This document shows positions 17,326-26,594 of a stretch of DNA of 64,000 bases, one piece after another. This DNA comes from Pseudomonas fluorescens (lineage in GTDB: Bacteria; Pseudomonadota; Gammaproteobacteria; Pseudomonadales; Pseudomonadaceae). The number at the start of each line of letters is the position of its first letter. The first letter of the stretch is position 1. The stretch lies in the NCBI RefSeq assembly GCF_902497855.1, contig NZ_CABVHU010000004.1, forward strand, positions 62,001-126,000. The letters run 5' to 3'. Under the pieces are notes generated by a model. The model did not search any database, was not told the origin of the DNA, and saw only the letters and a program-made list of their open reading frames with translations. A program made the position numbers and the translations under genes.

Positions 17326-18201
17326 GGCTTCCAGCATTTGTTTTTTCGGTTGCTGCCAGGATTCGCTGGCGGTCTGGTCCATCGCTTCCTGGATCGCCCG
17401 TTTGCGGGTGGCTTCAGCACGGCGGCTGAAATACCAGACCATGAAGGTCACGATCGATACCGCCAGCAAAATCAGGCTGGCCACGGCGTTGATCTCGGGC
17501 TTCACCCCCAGCCGCACCGCCGAGAACACTTCCATCGGCAGGGTCGTCGAACCCGGGCCCGAGACGAAGCTTGCCAACACCAGGTCATCCAGCGACAGGG
17601 CAAACGACATCATGCCGCCCGCTGCCAGAGAGGGCGCGATCATCGGAATGGTGATCAGGAAAAACACCTTGAACGGCTTCGCCCCGAGGTCCATGGCCGC
17701 TTCTTCGATGGACAGGTCCAGCTCGCGAAGGCGGGCGGAGACTACCACCGCGACATAAGCGGCACAAAAGGTGGTGTGGGCGATCCAGATCGTGACGATG
17801 CCACGCTCCATCGGCCAGCCGATCATTTGCGCCATGGCCACGAACAGCAGCAACAGCGACAGACCGGTGATCACTTCCGGCATCACCAGGGGCGCCGTCA
17901 CCAGGCCCCCGAACAAAGTGCGGCCTTTGAAGCGCGTCACCCGAGTCAGCACAAACGCCGCCAGGGTCCCCAGCGCCACCGCGGCAATCGCGGTATAGCA
18001 GGCGATTTCCAGCGAACGCACCACCGAGCCCATCAGTTGCGAGTTGTCGAGCAGCCCGGCATACCACTTGAACGACCAGCCGCCCCACACCGTCACCAGC
18101 TTGGAGGCGTTGAACGAGTAGATCACCAGGATCAGCATCGGCAGGTAGATAAACGACAGGCCGAAAATCAGCATGAACTTTGAAAATCCGAAGCGTTTCA
18201 T
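17317..18201 (-). CDS. potI: Polyamine ABC transporter permease
   Basis: A 294-residue inner-membrane protein with six or so spans and the conserved cytoplasmic EAA loop (LSIEEAAMDLGAKPFKVFFL) that contacts the ATPase. The N-terminus (FSKFMLIFGLSFIYLPMLIL) and the stretch VWGGWSFKWYAGLLDN are typical of PotI/PotC permeases. It pairs with PotH to form the channel. It overlaps potH by four bases, implying translational coupling. Its final residues (after QPKKQMLEATV) abut a REP element. Confidence 0.88.
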   Translation of the reverse strand: MKRFGFSKFMLIFGLSFIYLPMLILVIYSFNASKLVTVWGGWSFKWYAGLLDNSQLMGSVVRSLEIACYTAIAAVALGTLAAFVLTRVTRFKGRTLFGGLVTAPLVMPEVITGLSLLLLFVAMAQMIGWPMERGIVTIWIAHTTFCAAYVAVVVSARLRELDLSIEEAAMDLGAKPFKVFFLITIPMIAPSLAAGGMMSFALSLDDLVLASFVSGPGSTTLPMEVFSAVRLGVKPEINAVASLILLAVSIVTFMVWYFSRRAEATRKRAIQEAMDQTASESWQQPKKQMLEATV

Positions 18202-19112
18202 CCCCGACCCTCCATCTCTTTGGCCTGGCTACGGTTGAACAACAGGATCGGCACAATCAGGATCAACAGCATCACCACCGCCAGGGCAGACGCCACCGGC
18301 CAGTCGCGGTTGTTGAAGAACTCCTGCCACAGCACACGACCGATCATCAGGGTCTCGGGACCGCCCAACAGTTCCGGAATCACGAACTCGCCGACCACCG
18401 GAATGAACACCAGCATGGCGCCTGCGATGATCCCGTTCCTGGCCAGCGGCACGGTGATTTTCCAGAAGTTGTTGAAGTTGCTCGAACCCAGGTCCGACGC
18501 GGCCTCCAGCAAGCTTTGATCATGCTTGACCAGGTTGGCGTACAGCGGCAGCACCATGAACGGCAAGTACGCGTAAACAACCCCTATATAGACCGCGGTG
18601 TTGGTGTTGAGGATCTCGATCGGGTGGTCGGTCAGCCCGGTCCACATCAGGAAGCCGTTGAGCAAACCGTTGTTGCTGAGAATGCCCATCCACGCATAGA
18701 CGCGGACCAGGATCGCGGTCCAGGTCGGCATCATGATCAGCAACAGCAGGACGTTCTGGGTTTCCTTGTTGGCCTTGGTGATCGCATAGGCCATCGGGAA
18801 GCCGAGCACCAGGCACATCAGCGTGCTGAAAAACGCGACCTTCAACGAGCCGAAGTAAGCCGAGATGTACAACTCATCCTGGGTCAGCAGCGAGTAGTTG
18901 CCGAGGTTCAGCAGCAGCTCGAATTTCTGCTCGGCGAAGGTGTAGATCTCGGAGTAGGGAGGAATGGCCAGCGCCGCTTCCGAAAAGCTGATCTTCATCA
19001 CCAGGAAGAACGGCAGCATGAAGAAAAGGCACAGCCAGAGGAACGGAATCCCGATGACGAGCTTACGACCACTCGGCATCAGCCGCAGGAACTGCTGATT
19101 GAGTGTGTTCAT
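18198..19112 (-). CDS. potH: Polyamine ABC transporter permease
   Basis: A 304-residue inner-membrane permease of the PotH/PotB type. Hydrophobic spans begin at KLVIGIPFLWLCLFFMLPFF. The EAA loop is LLEAASDLGSSNFNNFWKIT, and VRVYAWMGILSNNGLLNGFL is a well-conserved PotH segment. The ATG at 19112 overlaps the potG stop as ATGA, so I prefer it to the in-frame start upstream. With PotI it forms the transmembrane pathway for putrescine or related polyamines. Confidence 0.88.
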   Translation of the reverse strand: MNTLNQQFLRLMPSGRKLVIGIPFLWLCLFFMLPFFLVMKISFSEAALAIPPYSEIYTFAEQKFELLLNLGNYSLLTQDELYISAYFGSLKVAFFSTLMCLVLGFPMAYAITKANKETQNVLLLLIMMPTWTAILVRVYAWMGILSNNGLLNGFLMWTGLTDHPIEILNTNTAVYIGVVYAYLPFMVLPLYANLVKHDQSLLEAASDLGSSNFNNFWKITVPLARNGIIAGAMLVFIPVVGEFVIPELLGGPETLMIGRVLWQEFFNNRDWPVASALAVVMLLILIVPILLFNRSQAKEMEGRG

Positions 19113-20251
19113 GAGCGCAGTACCACGCCGCTGTCGTCTTCCCACCACACGTAGACCTTGTCGTCCCAGGTCGGACGCGCGCCACGGCGTTCGGCGTTGG
19201 CCATGAACGACTGCACGACCTTGCCCCCAGGCAGCTCGACGTAAAACACCGAGTGACCGCCGAGGTAGGCGATGTCATGCACCTTGCCCTGGGACCAGTT
19301 GTAGCGGGTCTCGGGCTGGGTGGTGCTGACCAGCAGTTTTTCCGGGCGGATGGCGTAGGTGATCGACTTGTCCTGCACCGAGGTGCTGACGCCGTGGCCG
19401 ACGTAGATCTTCTGTTCCAGGTCCGGACTGTGAATGATCGCGTGACCTTCCAGGTCTTCCACCACCGTGCCGTCGAAGGCATTCACGTTGCCGATGAACT
19501 CGCAGACCATGCGGCTGACCGGCGCCTCATAGATGTCGACCGGGCTGCCGATCTGCGCGATCCAGCCCAGGTGCATGATCGCGATGCGCTGGGCCATGGT
19601 CATGGCCTCTTCCTGATCGTGGGTCACCATCACGCAGGTCACGCCGACGCGCTCGATGATCTCGACCAGTTCAAGCTGCATCTGCGAGCGCAGCTTTTTA
19701 TCCAGCGCGCCCATGGGCTCGTCGAGCAGCAGCAGCTTCGGCCGCTTGGCCAGGGAACGGGCGAGGGCCACACGCTGACGCTGACCGCCGGACAACTGAT
19801 GGGGTTTGCGCTTGGCGTACTGGGTCATGTGTACCAGGCGCAGCATCTCTTCAACGCGGGCGTCGATTTCGCTGGTGGGCAAACGGTCCTGCTTCAGGCC
19901 GAAGGCAATGTTCTGCGCCACCGTCATGTGCGGGAATAGCGCGTAGGACTGGAACATCATGTTGATCGGCCGTTCGTACGGCGGCATGTCGGTGATGTCG
20001 ACACCGTCGAGCAGAATCCGTCCTTCGGTCGGGCGCTCGAAGCCGGCGAGCATGCGCAGCAGCGTCGATTTACCCGAGCCGGAACCGCCGAGCAGGGCGA
20101 AGATTTCCCCTTGATGAATCTCGAGCGAAACATCGTCCACCGCGGTGGTTTCGTCGAATTTCTTGGTGACGCGGTCGATTTTCACCAGCACCTTTTTCGG
20201 TGCCTGGTGACCTTCAAGAGCCTTCCTGTAGACGCTGGAGGCGTTTGCCAT
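19109..20251 (-). CDS. potG: Polyamine ABC transporter ATP-binding protein
   Basis: A 380-residue cytoplasmic ATPase. Walker A is GGSGSGKST, the signature is LSGGQRQRVALARSLAKRP, Walker B is LLLLDEPMGALD and the switch histidine is in MVTHDQEEAMTMA. A C-terminal TOBE-type domain (from about residue 280) follows, as in PotG/PotA. It drives import through PotHI. The start MANASSVYRKALEGHQAPKK at 20251 has GGGAG upstream; a longer in-frame start lacks a ribosome site. It is first in the potGHI-F order. Confidence 0.9.
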   Translation of the reverse strand: MANASSVYRKALEGHQAPKKVLVKIDRVTKKFDETTAVDDVSLEIHQGEIFALLGGSGSGKSTLLRMLAGFERPTEGRILLDGVDITDMPPYERPINMMFQSYALFPHMTVAQNIAFGLKQDRLPTSEIDARVEEMLRLVHMTQYAKRKPHQLSGGQRQRVALARSLAKRPKLLLLDEPMGALDKKLRSQMQLELVEIIERVGVTCVMVTHDQEEAMTMAQRIAIMHLGWIAQIGSPVDIYEAPVSRMVCEFIGNVNAFDGTVVEDLEGHAIIHSPDLEQKIYVGHGVSTSVQDKSITYAIRPEKLLVSTTQPETRYNWSQGKVHDIAYLGGHSVFYVELPGGKVVQSFMANAERRGARPTWDDKVYVWWEDDSGVVLRS

Positions 20252-20324
20252 GTGAAACTCCCAACAGGTTTCAGTCGTCGGGCCAACGCGGCCTGACTTA
20301 AGAGTGGATTGCAAGCCCGGGCCG

Positions 20325-20420
20325 CCCCTGTAGGAGCTGGCTTGCCAGCGAAGGCTTCCTTTCAGCCAACAATGATGTCGACTGGAAGGGCCCCTTCGCT
20401 GGCAAGCCAGCTCCTACAGG
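20325..20420. repeat. Inverted pair of REP elements
   Basis: CTGTAGGAGCTGGCTTGCCA (about 20328) is matched by its inverse (TTCGCTGGCAAGCCAGCTCC, about 20395). The spacing is that of a REPIN. The rest of the 314-bp gap between potG and puuD (20252-20565) shows no gene. Confidence 0.85.
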
Positions 20421-20565
20421 GGACCGTGTCGCCCGGGCTTATTCGGCACCGCCGTCCTGGCTGCCTGTTCGTACTTGTTGTTATTGCAGTGTGTTGTTTC
20501 GCAAGTCACGGACGCGCAAGGGCACGCCCGCCAGACTCACGGGGGCAGTAAATCGATGTTTCAGG

Positions 20566-21327
20566 TCAGCGGGTTTTACGCAACGCGGCCCGTCGTCGGC
20601 ACGCCTCGCCAAACGCCTGGAAAATTCTCAAATACGGAGGATTCGAAAGCACCTGCCACTCCGGGTGCCACTGCACACCGACGGCAAAGCCCAGGCTGTT
20701 TTCCAGCGAAATCGCCTCGATCAAACCGTCCGGCGCCACCGCTTCCGAACGCAGGCCGGGCGCCAATCGATCGATGCCCTGACTGTGAATCGAATTGACC
20801 TGGAACACCGGCGGCAGCTCCAGCGCTTCAAACACGCCACCCGGTTGCACCGTCACCCCGTGCGCCGGTGCGTACTGCACCGCCAGCTCCGGACTGTCCG
20901 CTTCCCGGTGATCGAGCATGCCCGGCAGTTCGTGCACCTTCTGATGCAGACTGCCGCCGAACGCCACGTTCATTTCCTGAAAACCGCGGCAGATGCCGAA
21001 CACCGGAACACCGGCGGCAATGGCTGCACGCAATAAAGGAAGGGTCGTGGCATCCCGCGCCGGATCGTGATCCGTGCCGGGGGCGCTGGCGGGGCCTTGA
21101 TAGTGGAAGGGTTCCACATTCGACGGCGACCCGGTGAGCAACAGGCCGTCGAGCTGCGCGAGCAGGTCCTCGATGTCGGTCAGATCGCCCAGGGAAGGTA
21201 TGACCACAGGCAGCCCCAGCGCCGCGACGCTGACAGCACGCAAGTACTTGTCGCCGCTGACGTGGTAGGGGTGCAGGCCAATCTGTTTGACGCACGCTGT
21301 AACGCCGATCAATGGCTTGAGTGCCAT
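20566..21327 (-). CDS. puuD: Gamma-glutamyl-gamma-aminobutyrate hydrolase
   Basis: A 253-residue class I glutamine-amidotransferase-fold hydrolase. The nucleophile elbow is FGICRGFQEMN with the catalytic Cys, LDGLLLTGSPSNVEP is the oxyanion region, and GVQWHPEWQ supplies the His. This matches PuuD/SpuA, which releases GABA from gamma-glutamyl-GABA as the last step of the glutamylated putrescine pathway. The ATG at 21327 has GAGGTGA upstream. It is divergent from puuA, with a palindromic operator candidate in the gap. Confidence 0.9.
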   Translation of the reverse strand: MALKPLIGVTACVKQIGLHPYHVSGDKYLRAVSVAALGLPVVIPSLGDLTDIEDLLAQLDGLLLTGSPSNVEPFHYQGPASAPGTDHDPARDATTLPLLRAAIAAGVPVFGICRGFQEMNVAFGGSLHQKVHELPGMLDHREADSPELAVQYAPAHGVTVQPGGVFEALELPPVFQVNSIHSQGIDRLAPGLRSEAVAPDGLIEAISLENSLGFAVGVQWHPEWQVLSNPPYLRIFQAFGEACRRRAALRKTR

Positions 21328-21378
21328 TTTTATCACCTCGAAGTTTCACACTTGAACGAGCTTTTCCGGAGCTTAGCC

Positions 21379-21398
21379 TTGTTGATTTTAATTAACAA
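21379..21398. promoter_or_regulatory. Near-perfect palindrome, candidate PuuR/PauR-type operator
   Basis: TTGTTGATTTTAATTAACAA is a near-perfect 20-bp palindrome placed about 50 bp upstream of puuD. A related half-site AATTAACA lies at about 21585, just before puuA. Binding by the XRE-cupin regulator at 26595 is an inference from position and symmetry. Confidence 0.5.
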
Positions 21399-21607
21399 CT
21401 CTCATGTAAAAAATTCTAAACGCCACACGTCCGATCCTCAGGAATTACGCGGTGCTCTAAGCCGATCTGGCGCTCTCGTGCCCATAAAAGGCCCGAAAAT
21501 AAAGGTTGAAAGGCCAAGTGTTCGCTATTGACTTCACTTTGCCTTTCGGATTGACTGGGCTCGTGACAAGGTAGTGAACATAATAATTAACAGCTAATAG
21601 GTGCATC

Positions 21608-22984
21608 ATGTCGGTCCCTCTGCGTGCCGTTCAACTCAACGAAGCAAACGCATTCCTTAAGAAATATCCTGAGGTTTTGTACGTCGACCTTCTGATTGCG
21701 GATATGAACGGTGTGGTGCGCGGCAAGCGCATCGAGCGCACCAGTCTTCATAAGGTCTACGAAAAAGGCATCAACCTGCCGGCGTCTCTGTTTGCCCTGG
21801 ACATCAACGGTTCTACGGTGGAAAGCACCGGCCTGGGTCTGGACATCGGCGACTCGGACCGGATCTGCTTTCCCATCCCCAACACCCTCAGCATCGAGCC
21901 CTGGCAGAAGCGCCCGACCGCGCAACTGCTGATGACCATGCACGAACTCGAAGGCCAGCCGTTCTTCGCCGACCCCCGCGAAGTGCTGCGTCAGGTGGTG
22001 AGCAAGTTCGATGCAATGGGCCTGACCATCTGCGCCGCGTTCGAGCTCGAGTTCTACCTGATCGACCAGGACAACGTGAACGGCCGTCCGCAATCGCCAC
22101 GCTCGCCGGTCTCCGGCAAACGTCCGATCTCGACCCAGGTGTATTTGATCGACGACCTCGACGAATACGTCGACTGCCTGCAAGACATCCTCGAAGGCGC
22201 GAAAGAGCAGGGCATCCCGGCCGACGCCATCGTCAAGGAAAGCGCCCCGGCGCAGTTCGAAGTGAACTTGCATCACGTCAATGACCCGATCAAGGCCTGC
22301 GACTACGCGGTGTTGCTCAAGCGTCTGGTGAAGAACATCGCCTACGACCACGAGATGGACACCACCTTCATGGCCAAGCCGTACCCGGGCCAGGCGGGCA
22401 ATGGTCTGCACGTGCACATTTCGATTCTCGACAAGGAAGGCAACAACATCTTTGCCAGCGAGGATCCCGAGCAGAACGCCGCGCTGCGACACGCGATCGG
22501 CGGTGTGCTCGAGACCCTGCCGGCGCAGATGGCCTTCCTGTGCCCGAACGTCAACTCGTACCGGCGTTTCGGCGCACAGTTCTACGTGCCGAACTCGCCG
22601 AGCTGGGGCATCGACAACCGCACCGTGGCGGTGCGTGTGCCGACCGGTTCGCCGGACGCGGTGCGCATCGAGCACCGGGTTGCCGGCGCCGACGCCAATC
22701 CGTACCTGCTGATGGCGTCGGTCCTGGCCGGTATTCACCATGGCCTGACCAACGAAATCGAGCCGGGCGCCCCGGTGGAAGGCAACAGCTACGAGCAGAA
22801 CGAGCAGAGCCTGCCGAACAACCTGCGCGATGCCCTGCGCGAACTGGACGACAGCGAAGTCATGTCGCGCTACATCGACCCGATGTACATCGACGTGTTC
22901 GTGGCGTGCAAGGAAAGCGAGCTGGCCGAGTTCGAGAACTCCATCTCGGACCTTGAGTACAACTGGTACCTGCACACTGTCTGA
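21608..22984 (+). CDS. puuA: Glutamate-putrescine ligase (glutamine synthetase family)
   Basis: A 458-residue GS-family protein. VLYVDLLIADMNGVVRGKRI begins the beta-grasp domain, FELEFYLID and ESAPAQFEVNLHHV carry glutamate and metal ligands, and NGLHVHISILD and NSPSWGIDNRTVAVRVP carry the nucleotide and arginine residues. The order matches PuuA/SpuB, which ATP-dependently joins glutamate to putrescine. It is distinct from the partial paralogue at the left edge. It is divergent from puuD and followed by puuC, puuB and puuR in the same direction. Confidence 0.88.
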   Translation: MSVPLRAVQLNEANAFLKKYPEVLYVDLLIADMNGVVRGKRIERTSLHKVYEKGINLPASLFALDINGSTVESTGLGLDIGDSDRICFPIPNTLSIEPWQKRPTAQLLMTMHELEGQPFFADPREVLRQVVSKFDAMGLTICAAFELEFYLIDQDNVNGRPQSPRSPVSGKRPISTQVYLIDDLDEYVDCLQDILEGAKEQGIPADAIVKESAPAQFEVNLHHVNDPIKACDYAVLLKRLVKNIAYDHEMDTTFMAKPYPGQAGNGLHVHISILDKEGNNIFASEDPEQNAALRHAIGGVLETLPAQMAFLCPNVNSYRRFGAQFYVPNSPSWGIDNRTVAVRVPTGSPDAVRIEHRVAGADANPYLLMASVLAGIHHGLTNEIEPGAPVEGNSYEQNEQSLPNNLRDALRELDDSEVMSRYIDPMYIDVFVACKESELAEFENSISDLEYNWYLHTV

Positions 22985-22990
22985 CGGCCC

Positions 22991-23155
22991 CCCTGTAGGA
23001 GCCGGCTTGCCGGCGAAGGCGGTGGATCAAACAAATCGATGTGGCCTGACCCACCGCTTTCGCTGGCAAGCCAGCTCCTACAGTTGATCGCTGTCGTCCA
23101 CATCTTTTGCGTACGACGCAAACCCTGTAAGAGCCGGCTTGCCGGCGAAGGCGCC
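22991..23155. repeat. REP cluster between puuA and puuC
   Basis: Three REP cores occur: CTGTAGGAGCCGGCTTGCCG near 22993, an inverted TTCGCTGGCAAGCCAGCTCC near 23061, and CTGTAAGAGCCGGCTTGCCG near 23126, each with GCGAAG flanks. They mix two stem variants, AGCCGGCT and AGCTGGCT. Confidence 0.85.
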
Positions 23156-23236
23156 AGACCAGTCACCACCCATGTCCCCCGACACCGAATACCCATCGGC
23201 AGACAACCCAACAATCTCCTGCGTCGAGTCACAACC

Positions 23237-24727
23237 ATGACAAACACTCGCAGCGACTGGGAACAACGCTTCCAGTCCCTAACAATAGAAAGCCGCGCCT
23301 TCATCGACGGCCAATACCGCCCGGCACTCAGCGGTGACACCTTTGAATGCATCAGCCCGGTCGACGGCCGCTTCCTGGCCAACGTCGCCAGCACCGACGA
23401 AGCCGACGCCAATGCGGCCGTCGCCGTCGCGCGCCGCACGTTTGAATCCGGCATCTGGGCCAGCCTCGCCCCGGCCGAACGCAAGCGCATCCTGATCCGC
23501 TTCGCCGACCTGATCCTGGCCAACCAGCAAGAACTGGCCCTGCTCGAAACCCTCGACATGGGCAAACCCATCAGCGATTCGATGAACATCGACATCCCGG
23601 CGACCGCCAACGCGATCCGCTGGAGCGCCGAAGCCATCGACAAGCTCTACGACGAAGTCGCCGCCACCCCCCACGACCAACTCGGCCTCATCACCCGTGA
23701 ACCGGCAGGCGTCGTCGCCGCCATCGTGCCGTGGAACTTCCCGCTGATCATGGCCAGCTGGAAATTCGCCCCAGCCCTGGCAGCCGGCAACTCGTTCATC
23801 CTCAAGCCTTCGGAAAAGTCGCCACTGACCGCCATCCGCATCGCCCAGCTGGCGCTGGACGCGGGCATCCCCAAAGGCGTGTTCAACGTCCTGCCGGGCT
23901 ATGGTCACACCGTCGGCAAGGCGTTGGCGTTGCACATGGACGTCGACGTGCTGGCCTTCACCGGGTCCACCGCGATCGCCAAGCAACTGCTGATCTACGC
24001 CGGTCAAAGCAACATGAAGCGCGTCTGGCTCGAAGCCGGCGGCAAGAGCCCGAACGTGGTGTTCGCCGACGCGCCGGATCTGCGCGCGGCCGCACAAGCC
24101 GCGGCCAGTGCCATCGCCTTCAACCAGGGCGAAGTCTGCACCGCCGGTTCGCGTTTGCTGGTCGAGCGTTCGATCCGCGATCAGTTCATCCCGCTGCTGG
24201 TGGAAGCGCTGCAAGCCTGGAAACCGGGGCATGCTTTAGACCCGGAAACCACCGTCGGCGCCGTCGTCGACCAGCGCCAACTGGACAACGTGCTGCGCTA
24301 CATCCAGGTCGGCAAAGACCAGGGCGCGCAACTGATCGCCGGCGGCAGCCGCACCCTCGAAGCCACCGGCGGCCTGTACGTGGAACCGGCGATCTTCGAC
24401 GGCGTGACCAATGCCATGACCATCGCCCGGGAAGAAATCTTCGGCCCGGTGCTGTCGCTGATCACCTTCGACACCTTCGATGAAGCCCTGGCGATTGCCA
24501 ACGACAGCATCTTCGGCCTGGCCGCCGGCGTCTGGACCAGCAACCTGAGCAAGGCCCACACCTTCGCCCGCGGCCTGCGCGCCGGCAGCGTCTGGGTCAA
24601 CCAGTACGACGGCGGCGACATGACCGCGCCGTTCGGCGGGTTCAAGCAATCGGGTAACGGTCGGGACAAATCGCTGCACGCGTTCGACAAATACACCGAA
24701 CTCAAAGCGACCTGGATCAAGCTCTGA
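23237..24727 (+). CDS. puuC: Gamma-glutamyl-gamma-aminobutyraldehyde dehydrogenase
   Basis: A 496-residue NAD(P)-dependent aldehyde dehydrogenase. PWNFPLIMASWKFAPALAAG and FTGSTAIAK form the cofactor site, LEAGGKSP holds the general-base Glu, and FNQGEVCTAGSR holds the catalytic Cys. By context it oxidises gamma-glutamyl-gamma-aminobutyraldehyde (PuuC/KauB type) between PuuB and PuuD; many homologues accept several aminoaldehydes. The ATG at 23237 gives MTNTRSDWEQRFQ; the open frame upstream runs into REP DNA. It is followed after 52 bp by puuB. Confidence 0.87.
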   Translation: MTNTRSDWEQRFQSLTIESRAFIDGQYRPALSGDTFECISPVDGRFLANVASTDEADANAAVAVARRTFESGIWASLAPAERKRILIRFADLILANQQELALLETLDMGKPISDSMNIDIPATANAIRWSAEAIDKLYDEVAATPHDQLGLITREPAGVVAAIVPWNFPLIMASWKFAPALAAGNSFILKPSEKSPLTAIRIAQLALDAGIPKGVFNVLPGYGHTVGKALALHMDVDVLAFTGSTAIAKQLLIYAGQSNMKRVWLEAGGKSPNVVFADAPDLRAAAQAAASAIAFNQGEVCTAGSRLLVERSIRDQFIPLLVEALQAWKPGHALDPETTVGAVVDQRQLDNVLRYIQVGKDQGAQLIAGGSRTLEATGGLYVEPAIFDGVTNAMTIAREEIFGPVLSLITFDTFDEALAIANDSIFGLAAGVWTSNLSKAHTFARGLRAGSVWVNQYDGGDMTAPFGGFKQSGNGRDKSLHAFDKYTELKATWIKL

Positions 24728-24779
24728 CACCTCTACAACGGCGGCCGCCGACACGTATCGGCGGCCATCGGAGAAACCT

Positions 24780-26063
24780 ATGAAACAGACACATGTAAAC
24801 AGCTACTACGCCGCCACCCGTAACTTCACCGGCGATTTCCCGGTACTCGAACACGCGGTGGACTGCGACGTCTGCGTGATCGGCGCCGGCTACACCGGCT
24901 TGTCCTCGGCCCTGTTCCTTGCCGAAGCCGGCTACAGCGTCACCGTGCTCGAAGCCGCCAAAGTCGGGTTCGGCGCCAGTGGTCGCAACGGCGGTCAACT
25001 GGTCAATTCCTACAGCCGCGACGTCGACGTGATCGAAGAACGCTACGGCGACAAGACCGCCGAAGTCCTCGGCAGCATGATCTTCGAAGGTGCCGACATC
25101 ATCCGTCAGCGCATACAGCACTACGACATCCAGTGCGACTACCGCCCGGGCGGCATCTTCGCCGCGCTGAACAAAAAGCAACTCAAAGGCCTGGCCGAGC
25201 AGAAAAGCAGCTGGGAACGCTACGGCAACAAAAACCTGAAAATGCTTGACGCCACCGAGATCAAGCGCGAAGTCGGGTGCGACAACTACGTCGGCGGCCT
25301 GCTCGACCTGCAGGGCGGCCACATCCACCCGCTGAACCTGGCCCTCGGCGAAGCCTCGGCCATCATCGGCCTGGGCGGCAAGATCTACGAACAATCCGCT
25401 GCAGTGGAAATCACCTACGGCGAACCGATCACCGTACGCACCGCCAAAGGCGTAGTGCGGGCCAAGTACCTGCTGATCGCCGGCAACGCCTACCTGCCGC
25501 AAGACCTCGACAACCGCGTCACGCGCAAAAGCATGCCGTGCGGCTCGCAAATCGTCGTCACCGAACCCTTGTCCAAGCAAGTCGCGCGCAGCCTGATCAA
25601 AAACAACTACTGCGTCGAAGACTGCAACTACCTGCTCGACTACTACCGTCTCACCGCCGACAACCGCCTGCTCTACGGTGGCGGCGTGGTCTACGGCGCA
25701 CGCGAGCCGGACGACATCGAACAGCTGATCAAACCGAAAATCCTCAAGACCTTCCCACAGTTGAAGGACGTGAAGATCGACTACCGCTGGACCGGCAACT
25801 TTCTGCTGACCATGTCCCGCATGCCGCAGTTCGGCCGCATCGAGAAAAACGCCTACTACATGCAAGGCTACAGTGGCCACGGCGTCACCTGCTCGCACCT
25901 GGCCGGCAAACTCATCAGCGAAATGATCCGCGGCGACGCCGAACGCTTCGATGCTTTTGCATCCCTGCCGCACATGCCCATGCTCGGCGGCCGCACCTTC
26001 CAGGCCCCGCTGACCGCCATGGGCGCCGCGTACTACGCGCTGCGCGACCGGTTTGGCATCTAA
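24780..26063 (+). CDS. puuB: Gamma-glutamylputrescine oxidoreductase (FAD)
   Basis: A 427-residue DAO-family flavoprotein. The Rossmann motif is CVIGAGYTGLSSALFLAEAG followed by VTVLEAAKVGFGASGRNGGQ, which is diagnostic of the PuuB/OrdL group. YRPGGIFAALN, TENPQ-like interior strands and the C-terminal GYSGHGVTCSHLAGKL complete the FAD fold. It oxidises gamma-glutamylputrescine to the aldehyde taken by PuuC, releasing hydrogen peroxide and ammonia. It is co-directional with puuC. Pseudomonads often carry several PauB copies, so substrate specificity is uncertain. Confidence 0.88.
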   Translation: MKQTHVNSYYAATRNFTGDFPVLEHAVDCDVCVIGAGYTGLSSALFLAEAGYSVTVLEAAKVGFGASGRNGGQLVNSYSRDVDVIEERYGDKTAEVLGSMIFEGADIIRQRIQHYDIQCDYRPGGIFAALNKKQLKGLAEQKSSWERYGNKNLKMLDATEIKREVGCDNYVGGLLDLQGGHIHPLNLALGEASAIIGLGGKIYEQSAAVEITYGEPITVRTAKGVVRAKYLLIAGNAYLPQDLDNRVTRKSMPCGSQIVVTEPLSKQVARSLIKNNYCVEDCNYLLDYYRLTADNRLLYGGGVVYGAREPDDIEQLIKPKILKTFPQLKDVKIDYRWTGNFLLTMSRMPQFGRIEKNAYYMQGYSGHGVTCSHLAGKLISEMIRGDAERFDAFASLPHMPMLGGRTFQAPLTAMGAAYYALRDRFGI

Positions 26064-26107
26064 CCCAACCCACCCGGCGGCCACACTCAAACCTGGCCGC
26101 CAACACC

Positions 26108-26466
26108 CCAGCGCAATACCGCACCACCCACAACAGCCAGCACCACCACCCCCCCTGTAGGAGCTGGCTTGCCAGCGAAAGCGCCAGATCAGCCACCATC
26201 AATGTTCCTGACACACCCCCAGCGCAATACCGCAGCCACCCACAACGGCCAGCACCACCACACCCCCTGTAGGAGCTGGCTTGCCAGCGAAAGCGCCAGA
26301 TCAGCCACCATCAATGTTCCTGACACACCCCCAGCGCAATACCGCAGCCACCCACAACGGCCAGCACCACCACACCCCCTGTAGGAGCAAGCTCGCGATG
26401 ACGCCAAACCAGCCACCATCAATGTCACCTGACACACCGCTATCGCGAGCAAGCTTGCTCCTACAG
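26108..26466. repeat. Three ~112-bp tandem units carrying REP cores, then an inverted REP
   Basis: The REP core starts at 26157, 26269 and 26381, exactly 112 bp apart, each preceded by an ACAACGGCCAGCACCACCAC type spacer. The first two cores are of the GTAGGAGCTGGCTTGCC type. The third switches to the GTAGGAGCAAGCTCGCGAT type and is closed by an inverted partner (about 26442-26466). It fills most of the 531-bp gap between puuB and puuR. Confidence 0.88.
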
Positions 26467-26594
26467 CAACACCCCCAAACGTGATTTAATACCCGCCTTT
26501 CACATTTCCGGGACAGGGAAGCGGTACCTTCGCGGCCAAAAGTCGCCCGCCATCCACCCCCATAACCCTTAAGTATTCCTCGCATAAGGCTGTC

